From Amorphophallus konjac (Eukaryota > Streptophyta > Magnoliopsida > Alismatales > Araceae): a stretch of 64,000 nucleotides of DNA. Every line of letters starts with the position of its first letter. Positions within the stretch are counted from its first letter, which is position 1. Location: contig CM040126.1 in NCBI GenBank assembly GCA_022559845.1, positions 140,810,064-140,874,063 of the forward strand, read 5' to 3'. This document shows, one piece after another, positions 22,563 through 33,469 of the stretch. The position numbers and the translations under genes are program-made. Below the pieces are notes generated by a model, which saw nothing but the letters and a program-made list of their open reading frames with translations, did not search any database and was not told the DNA's origin.

Positions 22563-23396
22563 TTGTTGAGTCCCAAATGTGGCAATCAAGAGGGGAGGGG
22601 TGAATTGATTGGCTAATAAAATTTTGCTCCTCTTAAGAAAACAATGCTGATTAACAAACAACCACTAATATTCGCATGAACAGGATCACACTCGTGAATG
22701 CGTGCGGAATGTGTTTGAATAGTTGGTGTGATGATCTCTCAACTCACCGTGAAGCCCACTCGACAAGAATCGGAAAAATCACAGCACATGAGACACACAG
22801 ATTTTTTAGGTGGTTCGGTTACACATCCGTGTCCCCTACGTCCACCCCTCACACTTGAGGATTAAAGCTTCACTAACGAGTGAATCACACACACACGCTG
22901 TTTAGAACAGCAAACACACACACACACACACGGCTTCCGATCTGGTAGCCAAACGCGCACAAGCGCACATACACACACGTTCGTGTTTCGAGCACGAACA
23001 CCACACACAAATATCTGATATGATGATTACAAACGTATGCTCAAGTTTAAACTAAATGATTCAGAATGGAAAGAGTGAAGAAATATTGATTTATCCTGAT
23101 TGGAGCTCCCCCTTTCTCTTCTGCGAATTTTATCAAGCACTTGTGCAGCACGACGACCGTTCTTGACGATCTTAGCTCAGTTGGTGGCTGAATCTTGATT
23201 TCGCTCACAGCTAGCAGTAGAAGCTTGATTGGAACCTTGATTCCTCCTTCTTCCCTTCACATTCACGGACACACCAAGGTGGAACAAGGGCTGGAGGTGG
23301 CTGCTGCGACCTGCACACACAAGTGTTAGAAAGAAACCCAAAAATTAGGAGATACGAATTCTTCTTCTTTTTTTGGGGTTTTCATCCCAATAGGAT

Positions 23397-23405
23397 TATA
23401 TATAT
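23397..23405 (-). promoter_or_regulatory. TATA box of the SIRE LTR
   Basis: TATATATAA on the minus strand, about 140 bp downstream of the GGGTCGACCC array in the direction of transcription. The same arrangement is at 32517-32526 in the other LTR. Confidence 0.7.
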
Positions 23406-23542
23406 GCAAAGGGCGGTCAAGGGATGTCTAGGAGACAAGATCCGCACATCAAGGAGTGGTTTAGGGACAGCCACACAAGTGTGGTTGGACCATTTGGTCG
23501 AAACCGCAAAAGTCTTCATTCACGGCGCCGCCCAGACCAGAA

Positions 23543-23845
23543 AGGGTCGACCCTTGGGGTCGACCCTCGTGAGGGGCCAGATGCTCCTGGCAGCATGGGT
23601 CGACCCTTAGGGTCGACCCTTTCAGGAACCGTTGCTGTCTTCAAAAAGTGGCCCTCTGGAATTTACAAGGGTCGACCCTTGGGGTCGACCCTTTCTGGAG
23701 CCTAAACAATTTGAGGGAAAAGGGTCGACCCTTGGGGTCGACCCATGATGAAACCAGTTCTGGAATTTAATTCCTCAAGCAGGGGTCGACCCATTTAAAT
23801 GGGAATCTGCCTGGCAGCAATGGGTCAACCCTTGGGGTCGACCCT
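23543..23845. repeat. GGGTCGACCC dyad array in SIRE U3 (six sites)
   Basis: Six sites at about 50-bp spacing. Most consist of two perfect 10-bp palindromes GGGTCGACCC facing each other across TTGG or TTAG, so each site is itself a larger dyad. One is reduced by the 17-bp deletion and one carries GGGTCAACCC. They lie upstream of the TATA box on the coding strand of the element. Confidence 0.9.
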
Positions 23846-24226
23846 TTTTCCTGCTCTTTCTAAAAAATGAAGATAAGACAAGGCTAAGTGCAGGGGGTTC
23901 AAGCTGGGGTTTTAAAACAAGAATGCTCCACATCTAGACATAAGTTCTAACAGTGTAATGGAGGAGATTAGGATTGATCTCACCAATCATCCTTTAGTCG
24001 TTTAAGAGTTTTGGCCTGTCAAGAACAGAGTTTGAATTAGTTCCACATGTTGCACATTGAAACCAAAATACTTACAATGAGTTGTTGTGCTTGAGCCTTC
24101 TCAAGTATCATGTCTTCAATTGATGTGTGCATTTCCAGAACGTAGTTATGCTCATTTTCAGATCATACAAAACATTTGATCATCATCAAAAACCATAAGT
24201 CATATACATGAGGAGGGGGTTCAACA

Positions 24227-24240
24227 ATCTCCCCCTTTTT
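24227..24240 (-). other. Polypurine tract of SIRE copy A
   Basis: AAAAAGGGGGAGAT on the minus strand directly before the LTR start TGTTGAACC. A second tract, GATGTCAAAGGGGGAG, lies about 330 bp upstream (24563-24580), the double arrangement seen in SIRE-type elements. Confidence 0.85.
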
Positions 24241-24628
24241 AATGATGAAAAAATAATAGAAACCACATTGTAAAGCATCCACCATTCCATATACATGAAT
24301 CAATCCAACAGTTTAAGGACTTGGTCAACCAGAAATCCAAATATAAGATTGATCATAATGTGGCATAGTTCCAAAGTTTTCTTGCCGACAATTAGTGGAA
24401 AAGGAACAAGGTTTGTAATGCAAATGACAAGATGCAATGCATAAAAACTCAAAGGAAATGCAACAGAACTAATGAACTAGAAACATGATAAAAACCACAT
24501 TCATGCAAGCACACATCACACACTAACATATTATAGCCGGGGCACATATAGGCCAAGAGTTCTCCCCCTTTGACATCATCAAAAAGGAGGGGGTGAAATA
24601 AGGAGCCAAGTGAAAGGAGCAACATAGC
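24241..24628 (-). mobile_element. SIRE 3-prime non-coding region between ORF3 and PPT
   Basis: About 390 bp with no gene. It includes the upstream AAAGGGGGAG tract and AT-rich sequence. Confidence 0.7.
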
Positions 24629-25774
24629 CTAATCAGCACGATCATCCGGAGTGGAGGGACCTGGTTGACGCCTAATATATGCCGAAATTTCGTCCAACAT
24701 GTGGGTTTGGTGGGCCAAAGCGTCAGTGACGTAGTGAGAGTGCTCTTGATGAGAGAGTTTCAGATCTGATAGTTCAAGTTGCATAGCTGCCATGGTCTCC
24801 CCATACTCGTCTAACCGATCATCAATAGAATCCAAACGGTCCATGATTAGTTGTGCCTCCTTAGAAGGCATTCCTGCTGCAGGAACATGAGCATCTTCAG
24901 CCTGCTCTTCATTGTCATTCTCAGTATCTTCTGAATTGTCTGGTGGTACTGCCCTTTTTATTTGACGAACTAACACGCCATCTTGCTCTTCAAACCCCAT
25001 GTGGTGACAAATAGATTGATAGGTGTAGATGTCTGCGTCATGGATAGTTTGAGATGCTTCTCTTGACAAATTTATATCCATATAAGTAAAGATAGCTGTT
25101 AAGGCCGCAGCATATGGCAAAGTACGGTGCTTGTGCGTCATGCTTGAACATATGTGATCAAGAATAAGCTGTGGAAATTTAATGGGAATTCCACCGAATA
25201 AGCATGAAAATAAGAACATGTGTTTCTCCGTAACCTTGTCATGTCCTCCTCCACGTGGCAATAAAATAGTTGTAATCATTCGGTGCAGTATACGTTGCAA
25301 AGGAGGGAATTGGTTGACATTTAATCTGGCGACCGACCGGTCACCCATTTCTTCAGAAGTCATATAGAGGTAAATAGTGGCATCTAAAATTTCTACATCT
25401 CCAAATGCATACCCTTCATTTGACAAGTCAAAGGCAAGACCCAACAAGTGTGGTGATAAAATAATTTCCTATGCATTAACCGTTGTAACTGGAACATCAC
25501 CCGAAAACCCCAAGTTGCTATAAAATTGGTGTACCAGATTGGGGTAAATGCGGCGATGTGCAGACATGAAAATGTGCAAGTTTGGCTGGCTGCATATTAG
25601 ATCTACTAATCCACGTAGATGGCGACTAAGATTTTCAAAGTTTACCGCCCGTGGACGTAGAACGGTCCGATCCAAGATTTTGCTTGCGGGTTGTGATGCG
25701 GCGGTATGAGATCGACGCCCTTGCCTGGAGCTCGATGCCTCACCTCTGCGAGAAGCACGCTTCTTCGGGGCCAT
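24629..25774 (-). pseudogene. SIRE ORF3: putative plant transposon protein (PF20167-like)
   Basis: About 380 codons from MAPKKRASRRGE with one nonsense codon (TAG at 25469-25471). It has a basic serine-rich N-terminus, then a globular region (LVHQFYSNLGF, LQRILHRMITTILLPRG, KHMFLFSCLFGG) whose order of blocks I match to the putative plant transposon protein family (PF20167). After that come an acidic linker (DNSEDTENDNEEQ) and a C-terminal stretch of about 70 residues with coiled-coil character (LIMDRLDSIDDRLDEYGETM). No signal peptide or membrane segment is visible, so it is not a typical env-like protein. It lies where SIRE elements carry their extra ORF, between pol and the PPT, with its own TATA and dyads upstream. 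The family name is from recall; the role is unknown. Confidence 0.65.
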
Positions 25775-26054
25775 CTAAAACACAAACCGAAAGAACCCAC
25801 CGATGTGGTATAGATCTTGATGGTTCAACCAATGAGAAATGTGAGAAGTGTGAATCTATGATCCTCCACAGACATCAGAAGCTTACCTCAAGGGAATGAA
25901 GATCAAAGGATGACGCTTTAAGCCACAAGGAGAAGTGTTCGCTTGGATGCCACCCAGAGAACCGCGGCTATGGCTTGAGATCTTGGATGCCAAGGAAAGG
26001 TTGTTTTAGGGCTTGCAAAGAGTGGTGGCAAAGCTAAGAGGGGGGCAAGAGAGG

Positions 26055-26061
26055 TTTTATA
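26055..26061 (-). promoter_or_regulatory. Candidate internal TATA box upstream of ORF3
   Basis: TATAAAA on the minus strand, 281 bp before the ORF3 ATG and about 75 bp after the dyads at 26138-26265. The dyads-TATA-ORF arrangement copies that of the LTR, so ORF3 may be expressed from its own promoter. Confidence 0.5.
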
Positions 26062-26137
26062 TCCATGGGAGGGTTCCAACTTAGGGTTGGAACCCTTGTT
26101 GGATCGGTTTGGGGGCGGGTGAGCCGCCCCGCCGGTT

Positions 26138-26265
26138 TGGGTCGACCCAATGGGTCGACCCGTTGGGTCCCTTACCCCCTGGCCGAACCGGGTGCGTGAG
26201 GGTCGACCCTTGGTGTCGACCCATTTTCTGGGTTTGCAAGGGGTCGACCCTATGGGTCGACCCTT
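26138..26265. repeat. GGGTCGACCC dyads upstream of ORF3
   Basis: Three dyads (near 26138, 26198 and 26240) built from the same GGGTCGACCC palindrome as the LTR array, in a segment absent from copy B. Loops are CAATG, TTGG-like and TATG. Confidence 0.85.
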
Positions 26266-26724
26266 TTACTGGTTTTCAGCAATATGAAGGAGTAACCCGA
26301 TGAAAAATTCAAGGAATGTTTGGCTCGAGTCCCCAATTGTAAAAATGTATGAAATCAAGGAAATTTTGGATAAAATGGGATGTATGCAATTGGGGTGTTG
26401 GTAGTCAAAATTTGAAAATATATGAGACGTGTAATGTCCTTTTTATCCGGATTTCTGACTTTGAACAAATGAGCTCCTTTGTAGGCATAAAATAGTATCC
26501 AAGGTGATTTTGGCCATAGAAGTAACAATGAATATGGGTGAATACAATATACATAGTAGAAACGTAGAAGCACACCAAAATGATTTTTCACACAATTTGA
26601 TTTTTCTTTTGTTTTTCACACAACATGATGCATATGCATGACAAGAGAATTACTATATGCATGAAACTAATGCAATTACATGTAATGAAGTTACCTGTAT
26701 ATACATGATGCACATGGTTATGAA

Positions 26725-29700
26725 TCACTCTTCTATCCTACAAACCCCTAGTTCTCTTCTAAATGTAGTGAACTTATCTTCACTTAGAGGTTTGGTGAAA
26801 ATGTCGGTAATTTGACGATCGGTCTCAATGAAACTGATTTCTACATGACCCTTACTCACATGATCTCTAATGAAATGATGTCGAATTTTAATATGCTTGG
26901 TTCTAGAGTGATGAACAGGGTTTTGGGACAAGTTTATGGCAGAGGTGTTGTCACAAAGAATTGACGTGTTTTTAAAAGATATGCCATAATCAATCAATTG
27001 TTATTGGATCCATAACACCTGGGCTACACAACTACTGACAGCCACATATTCGGCTTCGGCAGTAGACAATGCCACTGAATTTTGTTTCTTGGAGGCCCAT
27101 GAAACCACGCAGCCCCCAAGAAACTGGTAATACCCACTAGTGCTTTTCCGATCCACTTTGCAACCCGCATAATCGGCGTCAGAATAAGCAATTAAATCAA
27201 GACTCGAATTGCGTGGAAACCATAGTCCAAAATTAACTGAACCAGCAACATATCTGAAAATTCGTTTAACGGCCGACATGTGTGATTCTTTTGGGTTTGA
27301 CTGAAATCTAGCACACATGCAAACAGCAAACTGTATGTCGGGCCTACTGGCAGTTAAATACAATAGACAACCTATCATGCTTCTAAAGAGTTTTTGGTCC
27401 ACTGATTTACCTGTCTCATCTTGATCAATTTTTATTGAGGTAGACATAGGAGTTGGTTGTGGTTTTGTTGATGTCAAATTAAACTTTTTCAGCAACTCCA
27501 TTGCATACTTCTTTTGATGTATGAACATCCCGTCAACAGTCTGGTTTACCTGCAATCCCAAGAAGAAAGTCAGCTCTCCCATAAGACTCATTTCAAACTC
27601 ACTTTGCATCAATTTGGTGAAGTCTTTGCTGAGACCATCTTTAGTGGAGCCAAAAATAATGTCATCAACGTAAACTTGAACAATTAAGATATCCTTGCCA
27701 TTCAACTTTGTAAAGAGGGTTTGATCAACATTACCTCGTTTGAGTTCATGTTGAATGAGGAATTCACTTAACCTTTCATACCATGCACGGGGTGCTTGTT
27801 TCAGACCGTAAAGTGCCTTGTCCAGTTTGTACACATGGTCTATATGCATTGTGTCTTCAAACCCCGGTGGTTGCTCCACATACACGTCCTCCTGGATATA
27901 GCCATTCAAAAATGCACTCTTAACATCCATTTGAAATAATTTGATATTATGACAACATGTAAAAGCTAAGAGAACCCTCACTACCTCGAGTCTTGCTACT
28001 GGAGCAAAAGACTCATCAAAGTCAACTCCTAATTCTTGGCTATAGCCCTTGGCTACTAGCCTGGCCTTGTTCCTAATTATCACTCCTTGATCGTTTGTTT
28101 TATTTCGAAACACCCATTTGGTTCCGATCACGGAGTGATTCTTAGGAAATGGTACGAGAAACCACACTTTGTTCCTTTGGAACTGGTGTAGTTCTTCTTG
28201 CATGGCCATGATCCATGACTCATCTTTCAAGGCCTCTTCAATGGAGTGAGGTTCAGATTGAGAGAGCAAGGCTAATAAATCATGAGTTTCAACTTCCCTG
28301 AAGGAGGCTCGTGTCCTTATCCCTTCTTGTACATTGCCCAATACATTCTCCGGCGGATGGTCCTTTGCAAATGTCCATTGTATTGGTAGCTCCTGTTCAA
28401 GTTGAGTTTCCTGATTTTCATCCTCTTCTTTTGGTTCTTCCTCTTCTTGTTTTTCTGAATTTTCTTCCTTCTTCTTGATATTGTCATCTATCAACTCATC
28501 ATCCTGCAAGATAGATTTTTCATCAGATCTAGATGGAGATGATTCATCAATAATAACATGTGGGCTTTCTTCAACTACGAGAGTTCTCAAGTTATACACT
28601 CGATATGCTCTCGAATTGAGAGAGTACCCAAGCAATATGCCTTTGTCACTTTTGGGATCAAATTTAGCCAAGTCCTTCTTACCATTGTTATGAATGTAGC
28701 ATATTGAGCCAAACGGTCTCAAGTATGAAATGTTTGGCTTCTTACCTCGGTATAGCTCATACGGAGTTTTCTTCAACAATGGTCTTACCATGGCTCGATT
28801 TATGATGTAGCAGGCCGTGATCACTGCTTCAGCCCAAAAGTACCTCGGTATTTTATTCTCGTTCAGCATGGTTCTTGTCATCTCAACTAGCATTCTGTTC
28901 TTCCTTTCCACAACTCCATTTTGTTCCGGAGTTCTTGGTGCGGAGATGTCATGCATATAGCCTTGAGCCCTGCAAAAATTGTTGAACTCATGGTTATCAA
29001 ATTCTCGGTCGTGATCACTCCGCACAGCTTTGATGCAATACCCTTTATCATTTTGAACAAATCTGCAAAATGCTTCAAATTCTGTCAGAGCATCATTTTT
29101 ATGAGAAAGGAAATACACCGAACAGAATCTTGAATAATCATCCACAATCACAAACCCATATAGTTTACCACCCAAGCTGTGAGTTCTACTTGGTCCGAAG
29201 AGATCAATGTGGATGAGTTCAAGAGGCCTTGATGTGGTCACATCTTGTTTGGACTTGAATGATGTCCTTGTTTGTTTGCCCATGCTGCAAGCTCCACAAA
29301 CGCCATCATCGACGGCCTTCAACTTGGGCAATCCAATTACCAAATCATTTCTTTATAATTTCAGCAATACATTGAAACTAGCATGCCCAAGCCGGCGATG
29401 CCAGAGCCAAGCATCATCATTGTTCCTTGCAATTAAACATAAATTCTCATGAGAGGAATCATTCAAGTCTATCATATAAACATTGTTATACCTGAAACCA
29501 ATGAACTTTATCTCATGAGTATTCTTATTCAAAACAGTGCAGTGGTTAGAATCAAACATCACATTGCATCCCTTATCACAAAGTTGGCTTATGCTTAAGA
29601 GATTATGTTGCAAACCTTTCACAAGCAATACATTTTCAATGGTATGATTTTGATTCTTACCTATCTTACCTTCTCCGATGATTTTACGTTTGTCCTTACC

Positions 29701-29835
29701 ACCGAATGCTACCGTCCCCCCATCCTTTTCATGCAGGTCCACAAACTATTCCTTGTTTCCCGTCATATGCCGAGAGCAGCCACTGTCCAAATACCATTTG
29801 TTCCTTTGAGCTCTCGAGTAGACCTGCAATTCAAC
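26725..29835 (-). pseudogene. SIRE copy A pol (protease to RNase H), mostly open
   Basis: A near-complete copia pol. After the protease region (WYLDSGCSRHMTG, about 29800) come GAG-pre-integrase (HRRLGHASF, CGACSMGK) and a 780-codon open frame (27001-29343). In that frame the integrase triad D47, D110, E146 has exact D,D-35-E spacing, although the usual HGREF reads HDREF. RT has QMDVKSAFLNG (D473) and YVDD (558-561), and RNase H has SDADYAGCK and STAEAEYVAV. It is broken by TAG before FVDLHEKDGG (about 29745), TAA at 29353-29355 and TAA at 27001-27003, after which the last 90 residues continue to 26725. The first two stops are shared with copy B, so they predate the duplication or were in the source element. 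Confidence 0.9.
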
Positions 29836-29843
29836 CAAAGTTC

Positions 29844-31613
29844 TTATGGAGATTTTGGTACCCAAGCTAGCTTGGGTCCATGATGGTTAGAGGCATGATG
29901 CATATATGATCTATTTCTGAATCCAACAGAATTTTCTTCATCATATTTCAGAATTCTACAATCATACATATCATGACCCATTTTTCCACAATAGAAAAAA
30001 GGGATGGCTCTATCTCTTTTTCTCCTTCTACCAACATTTGAAAAGGAGTTATGCATGTGTTTCTTTGATTTGAAGGATGCTGAACTTATGGGTGCCCAAT
30101 GGGTTGTCTGAGCTTTTGATTTTTCAAGGATGGCAAGGGCATCCTTTAGCTCTTTTATTTGAGCCATTTGAGATTGGCTTTGTTCTTCAGCCTTTATTTT
30201 GGCTTTATTGCAAGCAATGCTTTCAAGCGTTTCTTGTTCCATATCATTTTTCAATTCTTCATGTATTTTTAGAAACGTAGATTGTTCTTCTCTCGTGCAT
30301 GAAATCTCTTCTTCAAATAGTTCAACTTTGGATGCTAGAATTTCATTTTCATGCTTCATGTTTTCATTTTCTGATTTTAAAGCATGGCACTCTTCACATG
30401 ATTTTTTAGCATGCACAAAATGATCAAATTTCTTTTTCAAATTTCTGTTTTCAGATTTGAATCTTTTACATTTTTCATATAAAGATTCATATGCAATTTG
30501 TCATTGTTCACAAGTGAGAGTTTCTGGTTCAGAATCTACCTTATCTCCTTCGTCATCATTTGCCATGAGACATAGATTCTGGACTAGCTCATCTAGTCCA
30601 TCTTCATTTTCGGATTCCTCCTGATATTCGTCGCTCCATGTGGCCACCATGGCCTTGGGCTTTCTGAACTTGTCTTTCTTCACCTTCTTGATGAGATCGG
30701 GGCACTCACCCCGCATATGGCCGGGTTTCTTGCATTCATAGCGAATCACTTCTTCTTTCCTGCTACTTTCTCCTCTGTTTGGTCCTTGCCTTCTTGGTCC
30801 CTTTCTGAACTGACCACCAAGGTTTCTTGTTCTTCTGACGAACCTTCTTGCTCTTTGTGTGATCATGGCAACTAATTCCTCATCTTCAGTGTTGCCAATT
30901 GAATCATTTTCACTGCCCTCTAAATCGTATGGATTCACCTTTAGGGCCATTGTGGTGACAGCTTTCTTTTTCTTGTGATCCCCCTCGCTCCTTTTGATGT
31001 TTATCTCGTAAGTCATCAATGAGCCAATTAACTCATCCAGAGTTAAAGTGCTTAGATCCTTGGAGTCTTCAATTACAGTGGCCTTTGTGTGCCACTGTGG
31101 AGAAAGGGATCTTAGGACTTTTCGGACGAGTTCCTTGTTGGAATATTCCTTGCCTAGTCCCTTTAGTCCATTAGTAATTTCTGTTAGCCTTGCAAACATA
31201 TCAGAAATTGATTCTTCTGGCTTCATTACGAACAGCTCGTAGTCCCGAACTAAGAGGTTGGCCTTTGTTTCCTTGACTTCCGATGTTCCTTCATATATAA
31301 GCCGCAGCTTATTCCACATCTCCTGCGCAGAGGAACACGTAGATATTCGTGAGTATTCATTAGGATGAACAGCACATTGAATTATATTCATAGCCTTAAA
31401 ATTCGTTGAACACTTCTCTATATCTTTTTCATCCCACTCATTTTCATTTTCAGATAAAACATATGGACCCTTAATTATGACACGCCATACATCGTAGTCC
31501 TGGGCACGTAGGAAAACATACATTCTGTTTTTCCAATAGGGGTAGTTTGATCCATCAAAGAACGGAGGTCTTTGAATGGAATGCCCTTCGGGCATCATCC
31601 CTTTGTTTGCCAT
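29844..31613 (-). pseudogene. SIRE copy A gag (UBN2-type), knuckles damaged
   Basis: Starts at the ATG at 31613 (MANKGMMPEG), 54 bp past the PBS. It has the UBN2 gag domain, a lysine-rich linker, knuckle 1, an acidic CLMAN block, a coiled coil and knuckle 2, and ends GPKLAWVPKSP then TAA. One nonsense codon, TAG/TGA in place of Trp, lies at 30501-30503 (CEQ*QIAYESL). Each knuckle has lost its first cysteine: RYECKKPGHMRGEC (Cys to Arg, near 30742) and FFYCGKMGHDMYDC (Cys to Phe, near 29999). Both are intact in copy B. Zinc binding by this Gag should be lost. Pol follows in the -1 frame in both copies. Confidence 0.9.
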
Positions 31614-31666
31614 ATGAACGGGATCAAACTCTGCGACCGTGTGGTCGAGACTAAACAGAGACCAGC

Positions 31667-31679
31667 GCTCTGATACCAA
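31667..31679 (-). other. Primer-binding site of SIRE copy A (initiator tRNA-Met)
   Basis: TTGGTATCAGAGC on the minus strand, one base after the LTR edge at 31681. Confidence 0.9.
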
Positions 31680-31680
31680 T

Positions 31681-33360
31681 TGTTGAGTCCCAAATGTGGC
31701 AATCAAGAGGGGAGGGGTGAATTGATTGGCTAATAAAATTTTGCTCCTCTTAAGAAAACAATGCTGATTAAACAAACAACCACTAATATTCGCACGAATA
31801 GGATCACACTCGTGAATGCGTGTGGAATGTGTTTGAATAGCTGGTGTGATGATCTCTCAACTCACCGTGAAGCCCACTTGACAAGAATCGGAAAAATCAC
31901 AGCACATGAGACACACGGATTTTTTAGGTGGTTCGGTTACACATCCGTGTCCCCTACGTCCACCCCTCACACTTGAGGATTAAAGCTTCACTAACGAGTG
32001 AATCACACACACACGCTGTTTAGAACAGCAAACACACACACACATACACCCGGCTTCCAATCTGGTAGCCAAACGCGCACAAGCGCACATACACACACGT
32101 TCATGTTTCCAAACACGAACACCACACACAAATATCTGATATGATGATTACAAACGTATGCTCAAGTCTAAACTAAATGATTCAGAATGGAAAGAGTGAA
32201 GAAATATTGATTTATCCTGATTGGAGCTCCCCCTTTCTCTTCTGCGAATTTTATCAAGCACTTGTGCAGCACGACGACCGTTCTTGACGATCTTGGCTCA
32301 GATGGTGGCTGAATCTTGATTTCGCTCACAGCTAGCAGTAGAAGCTTGATTGGAACCTTGATTCCTCCTTCTTCCCTTCACATTCACGGACACACCAAGG
32401 TGGAACAAGGGCTGGAGGTGGCTGCTGCGACCTGCACACACAAGTGTTAGAAAGAAACCCAAAAATTAGGAGATACGAATTCTTCTTCTTTTTTGGGGGT
32501 TTTCATCCCAATAGGATTATATATATGCAAAGGGCGGTCAAGGGATGTCTAGGAGACAAGATCCGCACATCAAGGAGTGGTTTAGGGACAGCCACACAAG
32601 TGTGGTTGGACCATTTGGTCGAAACCGCAAAAGTCTTCATTCACGGCGCCGCCCAGACCAGAAAGGGTCGACCCTTGGGGTCGACCCTCGTGAGGGGCCA
32701 GATGCTCCTGGCAGCATGGGTCGACCCTTAGGGTCGACCCTTTCAGGAACCGTTGCTGTCTTCAAAAAGTGGCCCTCTGGAATTTACAAGGGTCGACCCT
32801 TGGGGTCGACCCTTTCTGGAGCCTAAACAATTTGAGGGAAAAGGGTCGACCCTTGGGGTCGACCCATGATGAAACCAGTTCTGGAATTTAATTCCTCAAG
32901 CAGGGGTCGACCCTTGGGGTTGACCCATTCAAATGGGAATCTGCCTGGCAGCAATGGGTCGACCCTTGGGGTCGACCCTTTTTCCTGCACTTTCTAAAAA
33001 ATGAAGATAAGACAAGGCTAAGTGCAGGGGGTTCAAGTTGGGGTTTTAAAACAAGAATGCTCCACATCTAGACATAAGTTCTAACAGTGTAATGGAGGAG
33101 ATTAGGATTGATCTCACCAATCGTCCTTCAGTCTTTTAAGAGTTTTGGCCTGTCAAGAACAGAGTTTGAATTAGTTCCACATGTTGCACATTGAAACCAA
33201 AATACTTACAATGAGTTGTTGTGCTTGAGCCTTCTCAAGTATCATGTCTTCAATTGATGTGTGCATTTCCAGAACGTAGTTATGCTCATTTTCAGATCAT
33301 ACAAAACATTTGATCATCATCAAAAATCATAAGTCATATACATGAGGAGGGGGTTCAACA
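31681..33360 (-). mobile_element. 5-prime LTR of SIRE copy A (1680 bp)
   Basis: TGTTGAACCCCC...GGGACTCAACA on the minus strand. It carries a TATA box at 32517-32526 and a full set of six GGGTCGACCC dyads at 32664-32979. Its outer edge abuts GGTCC of gypsy LTR-2 at 33361. Confidence 0.95.
32664..32979. repeat. GGGTCGACCC dyad array, second SIRE LTR
   Basis: Six dyads at the same spacing as 23543-23845, with all loops TTGG or TTAG. One arm reads GGGTTGACCC. This LTR keeps the 17 bp that the other lost. Confidence 0.9.
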
Positions 33361-33469
33361 GGTCCTTTAAGTAATTATTAGATAGACATTTATTTCTCAA
33401 ATAGCCCATTAAGTCCATTTAAATGTTTAATAATTATATTAAATCCCTAGAAAATTCTCTGGCATTACA
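33361..33469 (-). mobile_element. Gypsy LTR-2, 5-prime terminal fragment
   Basis: On the minus strand it begins TGTAATGCCAGAGAATTTT, matching the TGTAGCATCCCGAGAATTTT start of LTR-1. GGTCCTTTAAGTAATTAT at 33361 parallels AGTCCTTTAGGTGATTAT at about 3271 in LTR-1. It therefore completes LTR-2, which the SIRE array split. GAAAT at 33470 would be its target duplication; the partner is outside the window. Confidence 0.7.

Larger units (their letters stand above)
22564..24226 (-). mobile_element. SIRE LTR shared by copies A and B (1663 bp)
   Basis: On the minus strand it runs TGTTGAACCCCC...GGGACTCAACA. A PPT precedes it (24227-24240) and a PBS follows it (22550), so it closes copy A and opens copy B. 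Against the other LTR (1680 bp) it lacks 17 bp inside one GGGTCGACCC dyad (about 23791) and differs at roughly 25 positions by eye. It includes a CA-rich microsatellite (22880-22930), a TATA box (23397) and the dyad array (23543-23845). Confidence 0.95.
6219..33360 (-). mobile_element. SIRE/Maximus-type Ty1/copia tandem array (LTR-A - internal A - LTR-B - internal B)
   Basis: Minus-strand copia array. Order from right to left: LTR (31681-33360), gag-pol copy A, ORF3, polypurine tract, LTR (22564-24226), then gag-pol copy B (22496 down to 6603), which is split by the element at 8646-19649. Copy B stops at about 6219 without ORF3, polypurine tract or final LTR. The SIRE assignment rests on the initiator-Met PBS, a UBN2-type gag with long coiled coil and two knuckles, the copia order integrase-RT-RNase H, and the ...GATGATGTCAAAGGGGGAG tract. 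The shared middle LTR points to unequal recombination between elements. The right flank is GGTCC; no matching duplication is found at 6219, so the left end is truncated. Confidence 0.85.

Noticed and set aside
22880..22930. CA-rich repeat as a possible Z-DNA regulatory site
   Set aside because: A short microsatellite in a SIRE LTR, interrupted and different in the other LTR; nothing beyond ordinary slippage is supported.
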